From Planctomycetota bacterium (GTDB taxonomy: Bacteria; Planctomycetota; Phycisphaerae; Sedimentisphaerales; Anaerobacaceae), in the NCBI GenBank assembly GCA_016872975.1, contig VGYL01000004.1:1-34479 (forward strand): a stretch of DNA of 34,479 bases. Reading direction: 5' to 3'. Shown piece after piece: positions 16,500 to 24,412 of the stretch. The notes beneath the pieces are model-generated. The model was not told where the DNA came from, ran no database searches, and saw only the letters and a list, made by a program, of their open reading frames with translations. Each line of letters starts with the position of its first letter. The first letter of the stretch is position 1. Position numbers and translations under genes: made by a program.

Positions 16500-17777
16500 C
16501 TACTTGGAGAGCAGTTTCACCGCCCGGTTGTAGATCCGTACATCGTCAATCAGGCCGGACCAGAAGGTGCCGGGGGCGAGCGTGCTGCCCGCTCCGATGT
16601 TTAGGCCGCCTGCAGAGGGCGCCAAGCTGCTCTGGGTGTCTCTGATCACTTCCACATCATCGACGCAGAGAATACGATTCGAGCCGTCCCACACAAAAGC
16701 CACGCGGTGCCAGGCACCCTCCGACGGACTGCGAACAAAGGGCGTGCGGACGCAGGCGCCGACATCGCCGAACTGCAGTGCGCCGCCGATCTTTCCGGCG
16801 GCTGGCTGCCAGACAGGGCTGCCAACCAGCGTGCCGTCGTTGCCTCCGGCACTGTCAAAGGCAACGAGCCCTTCGGCCTCATCCAGCGCCCAGCAGGCGA
16901 GCAGGCCCATTTCCTGGCCCCAGTAACGCATCAGGACCTCCAGGTCTTTTCTATCCACGATGCCGTCGCCAAACGGTGGCGGGGCAATGTCCACCGACGG
17001 ATCATTCCGGCCCCAGGATGCGATCATCCGCAGGAGATCCTGGGTATCCACCTTGCCATCACCCGTGAAGTCGGGTGTGCCGCGCATCCCGAGAATCGTC
17101 GACCCCACGATCTCGGCCAGGTATCCGGCTCCTTCCGTGGTGAGGTGAACACCATCTGCCTGTAGGAGGTTCCGTGCTTCCTTCAAGGGGATGTACGTAT
17201 CGATAATCTGTACATCCCGAAATGCCGGCAGTTGCGCAATCAGCGGATTGATCTCGCTTCTGACTACGTTGTCGTTCAGGCCGTAGGGGTTTGGAAGGAA
17301 GGGCGGCGGAAACTGGACGTAGATTCGGGGTCGGCTGGGTAGCCGGGCAAATGCATCGATCAGCACCAGGAAGTCCACCAGGAAATCGGCCTTGTGCACC
17401 CAATTGGCAGCGACGCTGTCATTACCCCCGAGTTGGATGACTACGATATCAGGATGACACGCCAGAGCCTCGCTGCACGCACCCTGCCTGATGTAGGGCA
17501 GTGTACCTTTCTGGAGCACGCAGGTGCCGTTGACGCCGAAATTGCGCACCTCCCAGGTGGGATCGAAAGCTCGCAGAATTCTGGCCATCTGCGCGGGGTA
17601 GCACTCGGCCGAGCGGTTGGCAAGACCGTAGCCATAGGTATTGCTAGCCCCGAGGCACGCTACGAGTTTCGCCTGGACCCTGTCGCCCATCGACACGGTC
17701 GCCATCATCATCATCATCATCATCACCACCACCACAACAACCAACGATCTGAGGTGCAAACAACGTTTTGTCTTCAC
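16500..17777 (-). CDS. Secreted SGNH/GDSL hydrolase with dockerin and LamG-like modules
   Basis: A 425-residue secreted protein. The signal peptide is odd: its hydrophobic core is six Val followed by seven Met, encoded by a trinucleotide microsatellite. The SGNH hydrolase part (about residues 35-235) has block I LGASNTYG (Ser45 nucleophile; the usual GDS is GAS here), block III QLGGNDS, and block V DGVHLT with the catalytic Asp/His. Next come two dockerin-type calcium loops (DFTGDGKVDTQDLLRMIASW and FGDGIVDRKDLEVLMRYWG). The end is a LamG-like domain (CWALDEAEGLVAFDSAGGND ... DDVRIYNRAV). The LamG part lacks about 40 residues in the middle compared with the LamG copies at 30.6-33.5 kb. The start is a GTG at 17777 with AGAGG ahead. 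The likely role is an esterase or acetyl-xylan-type hydrolase, but the substrate is unknown. Confidence 0.85.
   Translation of the reverse strand: MKTKRCLHLRSLVVVVVVMMMMMMMATVSMGDRVQAKLVACLGASNTYGYGLANRSAECYPAQMARILRAFDPTWEVRNFGVNGTCVLQKGTLPYIRQGACSEALACHPDIVVIQLGGNDSVAANWVHKADFLVDFLVLIDAFARLPSRPRIYVQFPPPFLPNPYGLNDNVVRSEINPLIAQLPAFRDVQIIDTYIPLKEARNLLQADGVHLTTEGAGYLAEIVGSTILGMRGTPDFTGDGKVDTQDLLRMIASWGRNDPSVDIAPPPFGDGIVDRKDLEVLMRYWGQEMGLLACWALDEAEGLVAFDSAGGNDGTLVGSPVWQPAAGKIGGALQFGDVGACVRTPFVRSPSEGAWHRVAFVWDGSNRILCVDDVEVIRDTQSSLAPSAGGLNIGAGSTLAPGTFWSGLIDDVRIYNRAVKLLSK
17703..17735. repeat. Compound trinucleotide microsatellite (CAT)7(CAC)4
   Basis: Seven CAT then four CAC triplets on the plus strand encode Val and Met runs of the SGNH hydrolase signal peptide on the minus strand. 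Slippage would change the length of the hydrophobic core in whole residues without breaking the frame. Confidence 0.9.
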
Positions 17778-18020
17778 ATCATGCCTCTGTCTATCTATTG
17801 GGCCACGCTGTCTTCGTCGTTCATAGCACCAACCGGTGCTCTCATCAATTCATCCGTAGGAAATCAGCTCATTTTTCACGGTAGCCAGGTATTCTCTTGC
17901 AGGGGTGCAAAATCTGCATACTCCAGAAGGACGCCCCGATGCTGGCCCAATACCACTCGGCAATGCTATAATGACGGCTTGCATGACAGGAGGTGAACGA
18001 ATTGACGGAGACACAGGATC
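17778..18020. promoter_or_regulatory. Divergent regulatory region, SGNH hydrolase / sigma factor
   Basis: This 243-nt region carries promoters for both directions. On the plus strand an extended -10 box TGC-TATAAT (17964-17972) lies 49 nt ahead of the sigma-factor ATG, without a good -35. A perfect 10-bp inverted repeat, TATTGGGCCA (17796-17805) with TGGCCCAATA (17943-17952), spans the region. Its right half covers the place of the missing -35 box, as an operator would. A small palindrome AGCACC-aacc-GGTGCT lies at 17825-17840. Confidence 0.55.
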
Positions 18021-18794
18021 ATGAAGCGCCGCGACCAGACCGATATGGGAGGAACACAGGAGTCATTCCTCACGACACACTGGTCCTTGCTGGAGGGCGT
18101 AAGCAAGTACCGGGACAAGGACCAGGCGATGATCGGGCTGCTGCTGGAGCGGTATTGGAAGCCGGTCTACTGCTATCTCCGACGGAAAGGTTACCCCAAC
18201 GAGGAGGCCAAGGACCTGACGCAGGAGTTCTTCCACGAGGTGGTGCTCAATCGTCGCCTCCTGGAACGTGCTGATCCTGCCAAAGGCCGATTTCGCTCGT
18301 TTCTGCTCCACGCCCTCGACCAGTTTCTGATTGACCAGCGGCGCAAGGAGGCCGCCGCCAAGCGCATACCCCGGGACAAACTTGTCCCCTTTGACATCCA
18401 TGACCCGCCGGAGTTGCCGCAGACCATCTATGATCGCGGTCCTGAGGAGTGTTTCGCCTACACGTGGAAATCTGAGCTGTTGGATCGGACCCTGTCCGAG
18501 GTGCAGGCGGAGTGTGAGGCCCAGGGGCTCCAAACGCACTGGTGTCTGTTCCGGGACAAGGTACTCCTACCCATCCGTGAAGACCGGCAGTCGCAGCCGA
18601 TGAAGGACATCTGCACTCGGCATGGCATCGCAGACGAATCGACCGCCTTCAACATGCTGCTGACCGTCAAGCGGCATTTCAAGGCGGCCCTGAGGAGGAA
18701 CCTGCGTAGCACAGTGTTGCGTGAGGAGGATATTGACGACGAGTGGCAGGAAATCCTGAGCCTTCTCAACGAGAGAGCGCAAAAAGCGACATAA
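18021..18794 (+). CDS. ECF-like RNA polymerase sigma factor (planctomycete type)
   Basis: A 257-residue sigma-70-family factor of the extracytoplasmic-function kind. The N-terminal part contains FLTTHWSLLEG and RYWKPVYCYLRRKGYPNEEA followed by DLTQEFF, matching region 2 (core binding and -10 recognition). The C-terminal part, with DICTRHGIADESTAFNMLLT followed by VKRHFKAALRR, fits a region-4 helix-turn-helix. The linker between regions is longer than in classical ECF factors, as in planctomycete sigma factors found beside Ser/Thr kinases. The kinase gene starts 78 nt downstream, suggesting one signalling unit. The start at 18021 is the only in-frame ATG after an upstream stop, but a strong GGAGGTGA at 17989-17996 lies too far upstream and fits an out-of-frame TTG at 18002. 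Confidence 0.85.
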   Translation: MKRRDQTDMGGTQESFLTTHWSLLEGVSKYRDKDQAMIGLLLERYWKPVYCYLRRKGYPNEEAKDLTQEFFHEVVLNRRLLERADPAKGRFRSFLLHALDQFLIDQRRKEAAAKRIPRDKLVPFDIHDPPELPQTIYDRGPEECFAYTWKSELLDRTLSEVQAECEAQGLQTHWCLFRDKVLLPIREDRQSQPMKDICTRHGIADESTAFNMLLTVKRHFKAALRRNLRSTVLREEDIDDEWQEILSLLNERAQKAT

Positions 18795-18872
18795 TCTTAC
18801 GGATGATTTAGCGCAGGTGCATTGGACTTCAGCCGGGCGGCCGTGCCGACGTGAGAGAACAGTGGGGTCGAA

Positions 18873-20264
18873 ATGGATGACAAGTCGTCAGCCTTCGGGA
18901 TGAATCCCGACCAGATCAACAAATTGCTTTCCTGGCCTCTGGGTAATGATGCAGAGGGCGCGCCGACGATGTCTCTGGAGCCTTTTGCCGAAGGGCCGGG
19001 AGGGCAGATCGGCCGGTACAAATTGCTCCGCGTCCTGGGTGAAGGGGGCATGGGCATCGTCTATCTGGCCGAGCAGATGCAGCCGGTGCGGCGCGAGGTG
19101 GCTCTGAAGATCATCAAGCCCGGCATGGACTCCAAGCGGGTGCTGGCGCGCTTTGAGACCGAGGAACAGGCCCTGGCAATCATGGAGCACCCGCACGTCG
19201 CACGTGTCTACGATGCCGGATTGGCCTCCAGCGGGCGACCTTATTTCGTGATGGAATATGTCAAGGGAATCCCGATCACCGAACATTGTGATCGGTACAA
19301 CCTGAGTATAGAGGATCGACTCCACCTGTTCCTGCACGTCTGCGGGGCGATCCAGCATGCGCATCAAAAGGGGATCATCCATCGAGATCTCAAACCTTCG
19401 AATATCCTCGTCGTCGTTCAGGATGACGAGATGGTTCCCAAAGTGATCGACTTCGGTGTCGCTCGCGCCGTCAGTCGACCCTTGACCGAGCGGACACTCT
19501 ATACCGAGCAGGGCCAACTCGTCGGCACCCCCGAGTACATGAGCCCAGAGCAGGCCGACCTGAACAACCAAGATATCGACACCCGCACGGACATCTACTC
19601 TCTCGGCATTGTGCTCTATGAATTGCTGGCAGGCATGTTGCCATTCGATCCCCAAACACTCCGCGAAGGTGGGGTCGAGCACATCCGCAAAGTGATATGC
19701 CAGGAGGCCCCGAAGACCCCCAGCATGCGACTCGGCAGAACATCAACCGAGGAATCTGCAGAGTGCGCCCGTCGACGTCACACCGACCTGCGTACCCTAC
19801 AACGCCAACTCTGCGGTGACCTGGACTGGATCGCGCTCAAGGCCCTGGAGAAGGACCGCACCCGTCGCTATGCCACGGTGGAGGCGATGGCTGTCGATAT
19901 TCACAACTACCTGACCCACCAGCCCGTCACGGCAGCTCCGCCAGCCCTTCTCTATCGTGCCGGGAAGTTTGTCCGACGGCACCGACAGGCGTTGGCCGTA
20001 CTGACCATGATGGTCTTGGTGCTCGGGGGCGTCTCTTTGGCGATCCTGATGTTTGTCCGCGCTGCGTTCCCTGGCGGATGCGCAGATGCTCATCGGAAAC
20101 AGGAAATACGACGAAGCCGTAGCGAGGATCGAACCGCTACTCCGCAGCACATATGTAGGTCGCCAGGCGCGGTTGGCTCACGCGCAAATCCGCCTGGAAC
20201 AGAAGGACTTCGCCGCGGCCATTACCGAGTTGGAGGCTCTCGTGGGAAAGCCGTCTGGGCGTGA
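18873..20264 (+). CDS. Ser/Thr protein kinase (5' part of a broken kinase-TPR-propeller gene)
   Basis: This is a Hanks-type Ser/Thr kinase. The Gly-rich loop VLGEGGMGIVYLAE is at about residues 54-67, and the Lys lies in EVALKIIKPG. The catalytic loop HRDLKPSNIL is near residue 170, the DFG is in VIDFGVAR, and the activation segment has GTPEYMSPEQ. A transmembrane segment follows at about residues 372-396 (AVLTMMVLVLGGVSLAILMF). After it the frame changes: the last 65 or so residues are out-of-frame translation, while the family-typical TPR region continues in the +1 frame from about 20053. The protein as encoded would keep kinase and membrane anchor but lose its sensor part. Its partner is the sigma factor 78 nt upstream. 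Confidence 0.85.
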   Translation: MDDKSSAFGMNPDQINKLLSWPLGNDAEGAPTMSLEPFAEGPGGQIGRYKLLRVLGEGGMGIVYLAEQMQPVRREVALKIIKPGMDSKRVLARFETEEQALAIMEHPHVARVYDAGLASSGRPYFVMEYVKGIPITEHCDRYNLSIEDRLHLFLHVCGAIQHAHQKGIIHRDLKPSNILVVVQDDEMVPKVIDFGVARAVSRPLTERTLYTEQGQLVGTPEYMSPEQADLNNQDIDTRTDIYSLGIVLYELLAGMLPFDPQTLREGGVEHIRKVICQEAPKTPSMRLGRTSTEESAECARRRHTDLRTLQRQLCGDLDWIALKALEKDRTRRYATVEAMAVDIHNYLTHQPVTAAPPALLYRAGKFVRRHRQALAVLTMMVLVLGGVSLAILMFVRAAFPGGCADAHRKQEIRRSRSEDRTATPQHICRSPGAVGSRANPPGTEGLRRGHYRVGGSRGKAVWA

Positions 20265-20868
20265 CGAGATCACCGGGCAAGCTCACGCCATGCTGGCCAA
20301 TATCTACTACGAAGGGGACCCTTGTGCCCCCGGCCAGCCTGGTGACTATCACCAGCTTTGGAAGGATCATCGGGAGCAGGCCGAGCAACTTATCGGCAAC
20401 ACCGCCGCGTACCATTTCCTGCGGGCACGAGCCACGCCCGACGTCCAGGAAGCACTCGCCTTGCTGGGTGGGGCCTTGGAGCTGGACCGGCAACACTATA
20501 GCTCTTTGCGCGAGCGGGCCTACACTTGCCAAGGCCAACATGATCACTACGAGATGGCCGTGGATGCAGCCTGCATGATCACGATTCAGCCCCGTAATCC
20601 ACAGGGCTATGACCTCAAGGGGGTCGCTCTGCGTGAGATGGGGCGGCCCCAGGAGGCCCTCCCCAATCACACCGCAGCCATCGAGTTGAGTCCGGATGAC
20701 CCGGACCTGTACGACGAGCGGCACGAGACCTACATGCGAATGCAGCAGCATGAATTAGCCCTGCAGGACGCTTGGAAGTGCGCCCAATTGCGGCCCAACG
20801 AGCCTTCCTACTTTTGCAAACCATTTCTGGTCTATACGGCCATGGGACAATACGAGCAGGCGGCTTAG
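20053..20868 (+). pseudogene. TPR segment of the kinase gene, separated by a frameshift
   Basis: This frame continues the kinase protein after its membrane helix: ALRSLADAQMLIGNRKYDEA, LAHAQIRLEQKDFAAAITEL and EMGRPQEALPNHTAAIELSP are TPR-type helical repeats. There is no credible start of its own; the track start is a TTG inside the membrane-helix region. Removing one T from the TTT at 20050-20053 would join the kinase frame to this one, so a +1 insertion (real mutation or assembly error) is the simplest cause. The frame ends in TAG at 20866-20868, but the same frame stays open afterwards with matching content, so that stop also looks secondary. Confidence 0.7.
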
Positions 20869-22275
20869 CACTTTGCCCGTTTCCTGGCAAGTCCGGCCGC
20901 GGCGCGGGCTTATGATCCCGACAACCTGACGAATAATACCGCCCTCTATTTCCACTTGTTCTCCTGCCGACAGGTCTTTGAATCGCTCCGGGCCGGTCGA
21001 TCCTGGCATGGCTCCCATCCACCGCCTGCTATCGCCCCATATGCCGTAGCCAACGAGGCGGACCGTAGTTTCCGACAGTGGAGCGGCGCGGCCAGAAGCA
21101 TCATCTCCACAGGATTTGACCCCGCTTGGTCTCCGGATGGGGCCAAGCTCGCCTTTAGTCAGGGACTGCACACCGGTAGCGTCGTAGCCGTGTTCGATCT
21201 GGCCACCCGACGTACCCAATTGCTCGTCTCACCGGGCAGGGCTCCCGCATGGTCGCCAGACGGCCGCTACGTAGCTTTCGTCAAGGATCGATGGCTTCTG
21301 CCCCCGAAACGGCTCGGCCATCTCAATTGCCTAGACTGGATCATGGACGGAGAGACTCCCCGGCACGCTGAGGAAGTATGGGTGATGGACATGATCAATC
21401 GGGAAGTGCGTCGGATCGGCGGCGGCAGCAATCCGCACTGGGGTGGGCGGTCGCGACGCCTGTACTTCTATGACGCCGCCGACACCACTCTCTACTCCAT
21501 CTCTGTGGAGGATCGCACCAGCCGGCCGTTGACAATCCTGTCCGATTGCGGTAGCCCACGACCACGGGTCTCGCCGGACGAGCGATACGCGGTCGACTGC
21601 AAAGTGCGAGAACTACAGATTAGCGATCTGGCCAGCAAGGGGGTCATTGCGACTTGGATGGCACCACCCGTATGCCGGGATACGCTGCTCGCCCAGTGGT
21701 CACCCGATGGCAACGAGATAAGCATTGGTAGCTTCATCGCTAGCGAAATGGGTTTGTGGATCTATGACTTAAGAACGCGGACGGCAGCGAAGGTATTGTC
21801 CGGGCAGGTGGCCACGGCCTGCTGGTCTCCGGACCGACGGCAACTCGCCGCCTGTTTGGGCCCGCCCTTCGTTCAGATCTGGCTGGCGGACATGACGCCG
21901 GACCGTCCCACCGCAGAGGCCTTCGGTTCCGCGCAGACCCTGCAGGAGCATTCGCGCTGGCTGATCGAGAAACTCAATCGCGAGATTGAAGCCGATCCTT
22001 CTCTCATCTATGCCTACGATCAGCGGGCGGATTGTGCCCTCTGGATCGGCGACGAGAAAGCAAGCCAGTACCTCCAGGAATTTGACCGAGTCCTGACCAC
22101 CTACAATGCGGAAGCCTGTGCCAGGCGCGCGAAGCGAATTCTGGACTGGCCCCCTGCCCAGCGCGACCGGCTCCTGCTCATGGCTCAACTCCTGGCTCGA
22201 AAAGCTGTCGATAAGGAGCCAGACAATCCCGAATACCGCAGGCTATTGGCCACGGCGGGTTCGTCGCGTCCCTGA
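20869..22275 (+). pseudogene. TolB/PD40-like beta-propeller segment of the kinase gene, after an in-frame TAG
   Basis: The same frame as the TPR segment resumes straight after the TAG with HFARFLASPAAARAYDPDNL. It then runs through several PD40/WD40-like blades (FDPAWSPDGAKLAF, RAPAWSPDGRYVAF, ACWSPDRRQLAACL) and ends with more helical repeat-like sequence. A GAG-to-TAG change would explain the stop, since glutamate would fit the AA-x-HFARF context. The track start at 20956 is a TTG with no ribosome binding site. TAG is a normal stop elsewhere in the window (pgsA, the GH16-GH29 gene), so recoding is unlikely. Such kinase-TPR-propeller proteins are common in planctomycetes. The 3' end overlaps the converging minus-strand gene by 33 nt. 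Confidence 0.7.
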
Positions 22276-23772
22276 GGGTCTGCCGCTTCCGGTCGCATCG
22301 CCGGGCTCGCTCAAGTACTGTTGATTCCGGGGGCGCCAAAACTGGAACTGGTCCTTCAAAGCGACTCGAAAGTCATAGACCGCGTTGAAATCGTCGATGG
22401 TGTCGGTGGGCTGGGCGCTCATCCATTCGTAGTCGATCAGGGTATAAACGATCTCGCCGAAATCCCGGGTCGTCCGGAGGCCCCAGGAGTTGAGAACGAG
22501 CAGGGCGAGGCGACCGTATTTCTCGCTCGCCATTCGGCGCAGGCCCTCGCAGAGCGTCTGGCCGCTGACATGGCGCGGCTCCTTGGCGATATTCTGCACC
22601 GTAAAGCCGAGACCATCATAGACGAACCGGAACGCCGCCGGACTGTACCGGCCGGTCTCCCTGGCGATCTCCTCGATGTTCTTCTTCATATCGTCAGTTC
22701 TACGAGATCTTCTGGCCCGGCCCAGATGCCGGTTGTGGGTCTCGATCAGGCTCTTGAGGTAGTACTCCAGGCGGTCCGGCCCGATTTGCAGGTACTCGTC
22801 CACGGGCGTGATCTGGAGTTGGGCGTTGTGCAGCTTGGCCAGCCAGCGTGCCGCCATCTGGAGATAGCGGATGGCTTGGGCCGGCTGGGCCTGGACCATC
22901 GCGTCGAACAGAGACTGTCCGCCGACGTACTCCTCGATCAGCGACAGGCTGTACGGGTCTTCGTCGATCGGCTTGGCCACGCGGTATTCGCCCTCGTTGA
23001 ACCCGTGCCGATAGAGCTCCTGGACGATGTGGTAGCTCCGCTCGCCCTGACTCCACGCCGCCACGTCATCGAAGGTCTTGACGATGACCTTGCGGCTGGT
23101 CGGCGCCTCGTCCGGACCGAGCGTCACCTCGGTCACGTGCGTGGACGAGGTGCCGCTGAGGATGGGGATCTCCTTGAAATAGGGCCGGCAGCGGCCCGCC
23201 TGGATCTCCGCCACCATCTCCTCGATCGAGCCGAACGGGTGATCGAAGAGCGTCGGGTAGGCGCCGACGTAGCTCTGGCCGTGCGTGTCCGTGCCGGCGG
23301 TGGCCGTGAAGCGGTAGGTGTGCCAGTCCTTCAACGCCCGGGCCGCCTCCAGGACCGTATAGTCCGAGTTCAAGATTTCCACCCCGTCGAGCAGAGGGTC
23401 CACCAGCCGTTCGGGTGCGGGGATCCGCTTATCCCGGTACGGGTGCGACCAGATCACCGCGGCGTCGGGATGCTGCTCCCGCACGTGCAGCAGCGAGATC
23501 TTCATCGCCGGGATCGTCGCCCCGGCCCCGTAGACCAGCACGTGCCCGAAGTCGTACGTATCGACCTCCTGTCCGGGCAGGATCTGAAATTCCGGGGGCA
23601 AGCCGGCCCGCCGGCGGAGATCGGCCAGCTCGTCCTCGCTCCACTGGTAGTGATGGTCCGTCAGCACGATGGTCTGAACGCCCGCCTCGTAGGCCCGGTG
23701 GACCAGGTCCACCGCCGCCACGTGGCTGCACGCCGAATGCTCCGAAGTATGGCAAGGCGTTGCGACAATCAT
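22243..23772 (-). CDS. Chimeric PHP domain / truncated phosphotransferase / Minf_1886-like protein
   Basis: A 509-residue protein with three parts. Residues 1-215 or so form a PHP-type metal-dependent phosphoesterase: CHTSEHSACSH, VLTDHHYQW, LPGQEVDTYDFGH, IWSHPYRDK and AGTDTHG carry the expected His/Asp/Glu ligands. About residues 220-360 look like the N-terminal half of an aminoglycoside-phosphotransferase-type kinase fold (KVIVKTF, LIEEYVGGQSLF, AARWLAKLHN). The catalytic HGD...N loop is missing. From Met362 (ATG at 22689) to the end is a domain I recognise as Minf_1886-like (AAFRFVYDGLGFTVQNIA, RHVSGQTLCEGLRRMA, FGEIVYTLIDYEWM), usually a separate protein of about 140 residues in planctomycetes and verrucomicrobia. 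The start at 23772 is chosen because earlier codons lie in a repeat. This could also be two genes fused by deletion. Confidence 0.75.
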   Translation of the reverse strand: MIVATPCHTSEHSACSHVAAVDLVHRAYEAGVQTIVLTDHHYQWSEDELADLRRRAGLPPEFQILPGQEVDTYDFGHVLVYGAGATIPAMKISLLHVREQHPDAAVIWSHPYRDKRIPAPERLVDPLLDGVEILNSDYTVLEAARALKDWHTYRFTATAGTDTHGQSYVGAYPTLFDHPFGSIEEMVAEIQAGRCRPYFKEIPILSGTSSTHVTEVTLGPDEAPTSRKVIVKTFDDVAAWSQGERSYHIVQELYRHGFNEGEYRVAKPIDEDPYSLSLIEEYVGGQSLFDAMVQAQPAQAIRYLQMAARWLAKLHNAQLQITPVDEYLQIGPDRLEYYLKSLIETHNRHLGRARRSRRTDDMKKNIEEIARETGRYSPAAFRFVYDGLGFTVQNIAKEPRHVSGQTLCEGLRRMASEKYGRLALLVLNSWGLRTTRDFGEIVYTLIDYEWMSAQPTDTIDDFNAVYDFRVALKDQFQFWRPRNQQYLSEPGDATGSGRPSGTRRTRRGQ

Positions 23773-23783
23773 AAGAACGCGTA

Positions 23784-23869
23784 GATCGATAATGGATGAT
23801 GGATGATCGATTATTGAAGAAGAAGTCTGCGCTTCTCTCGCGATCATCCATCACCCATCATCGATGATC
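23784..23869. repeat. GGATGATGGATGATCG inverted-repeat element
   Basis: The left arm is 23784-23809 and the right arm 23841-23869. They are near-perfect reverse complements (22-nt core with about 20 matches), each built of GGATGAT-like units. The centre contains a second small hairpin AGAAG-tctgcg-CTTCT. The layout (two arms of short AT-richer units around a GC-richer hairpin) is the same as at 5379-5496. It lies between divergent genes, so it is not a terminator. Confidence 0.75.
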
Positions 23870-23876
23870 TCCGCCC

Positions 23877-23905
23877 TTGGCAGGGGCGGGGCCGGGCCGT
23901 ACAAT
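23877..23905 (+). promoter_or_regulatory. Promoter of ybaK
   Basis: TTGGCA (23877-23882), a 17-nt spacer and TACAAT (23900-23905), each one base off consensus. Transcription would begin near 23912, only about two bases before the ATG at 23914, implying a leaderless or nearly leaderless mRNA. Confidence 0.5.
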
Positions 23906-23913
23906 GGGGAGTT

Positions 23914-24405
23914 ATGACCCGGAAGGACTATCCCAAGACCAATGCCATTCGCTGCCTGCTCGACCATGGGATCGCGTTTGAGGTTTTTCCGTACGCCTAC
24001 GAGGAGCGGGGCGGCACCCGCGTCTCCTCGCGCGAACTGGGGGTGGATGAGCATAGCGTGGTCAAAACCCTGGTGATGGAGACGGACGCCCATGAGCCTC
24101 TGATCGTGCTCATGCACGGCGACTGCGAGGTCTCGACCAAGCAACTGGCGCGGCTGCTGAATGTCAAATCCGTCCAGCCCTGCGACCCCAAGGTGGCCCA
24201 GCGCCACAGCGGCTATCATGTCGGCGGCACCAGTCCCTTCGGCACGAAACGTCCGCTACCGGTCTATTGCGAGGCGAGCATTCTGGAGCTGGAGCAGATC
24301 TACATCAACGCCGGCGCCCGCGGCCTGCTGGTGCGGCTCGACCCGAAGGAAATGGCCAAAGCCCTCAATGTGACCCCGGTCCAGGTGGCAATCTCCAGCC
24401 GGTAA
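23914..24405 (+). CDS. ybaK: YbaK/EbsC-type Cys-tRNA(Pro) deacylase
   Basis: A 163-residue editing-domain protein of the YbaK family, which hydrolyses mis-charged Cys-tRNA(Pro) in trans. Motifs are MTRKDYPKTNAIRCLLDHGI at the N-terminus and ELGVDEHSVVKTLVME, with the conserved Lys of the VKTLV motif. GYHVGGTSPFGTKRPLPVYC, the substrate-pocket GGTSPFG motif, is also present, and the C-terminus is typical. Length equals the family norm. GGGGAG lies immediately before the ATG but would sit upstream of the predicted transcription start. The gene stands alone between a divergent PHP-chimera gene and a converging oxidoreductase gene. Confidence 0.93.
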   Translation: MTRKDYPKTNAIRCLLDHGIAFEVFPYAYEERGGTRVSSRELGVDEHSVVKTLVMETDAHEPLIVLMHGDCEVSTKQLARLLNVKSVQPCDPKVAQRHSGYHVGGTSPFGTKRPLPVYCEASILELEQIYINAGARGLLVRLDPKEMAKALNVTPVQVAISSR

Positions 24406-24412
24406 GGGCGGA

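Noticed and set aside
20045-20060. Programmed +1 frameshift in the kinase gene
   Set aside because: No known shift signal is evident and the gene has a second lesion downstream, so damage is the simpler explanation.
20866-20868. TAG recoded as an amino acid in the kinase gene
   Set aside because: TAG ends pgsA and the GH16-GH29 gene normally in this window, so a simple nonsense change is more likely.
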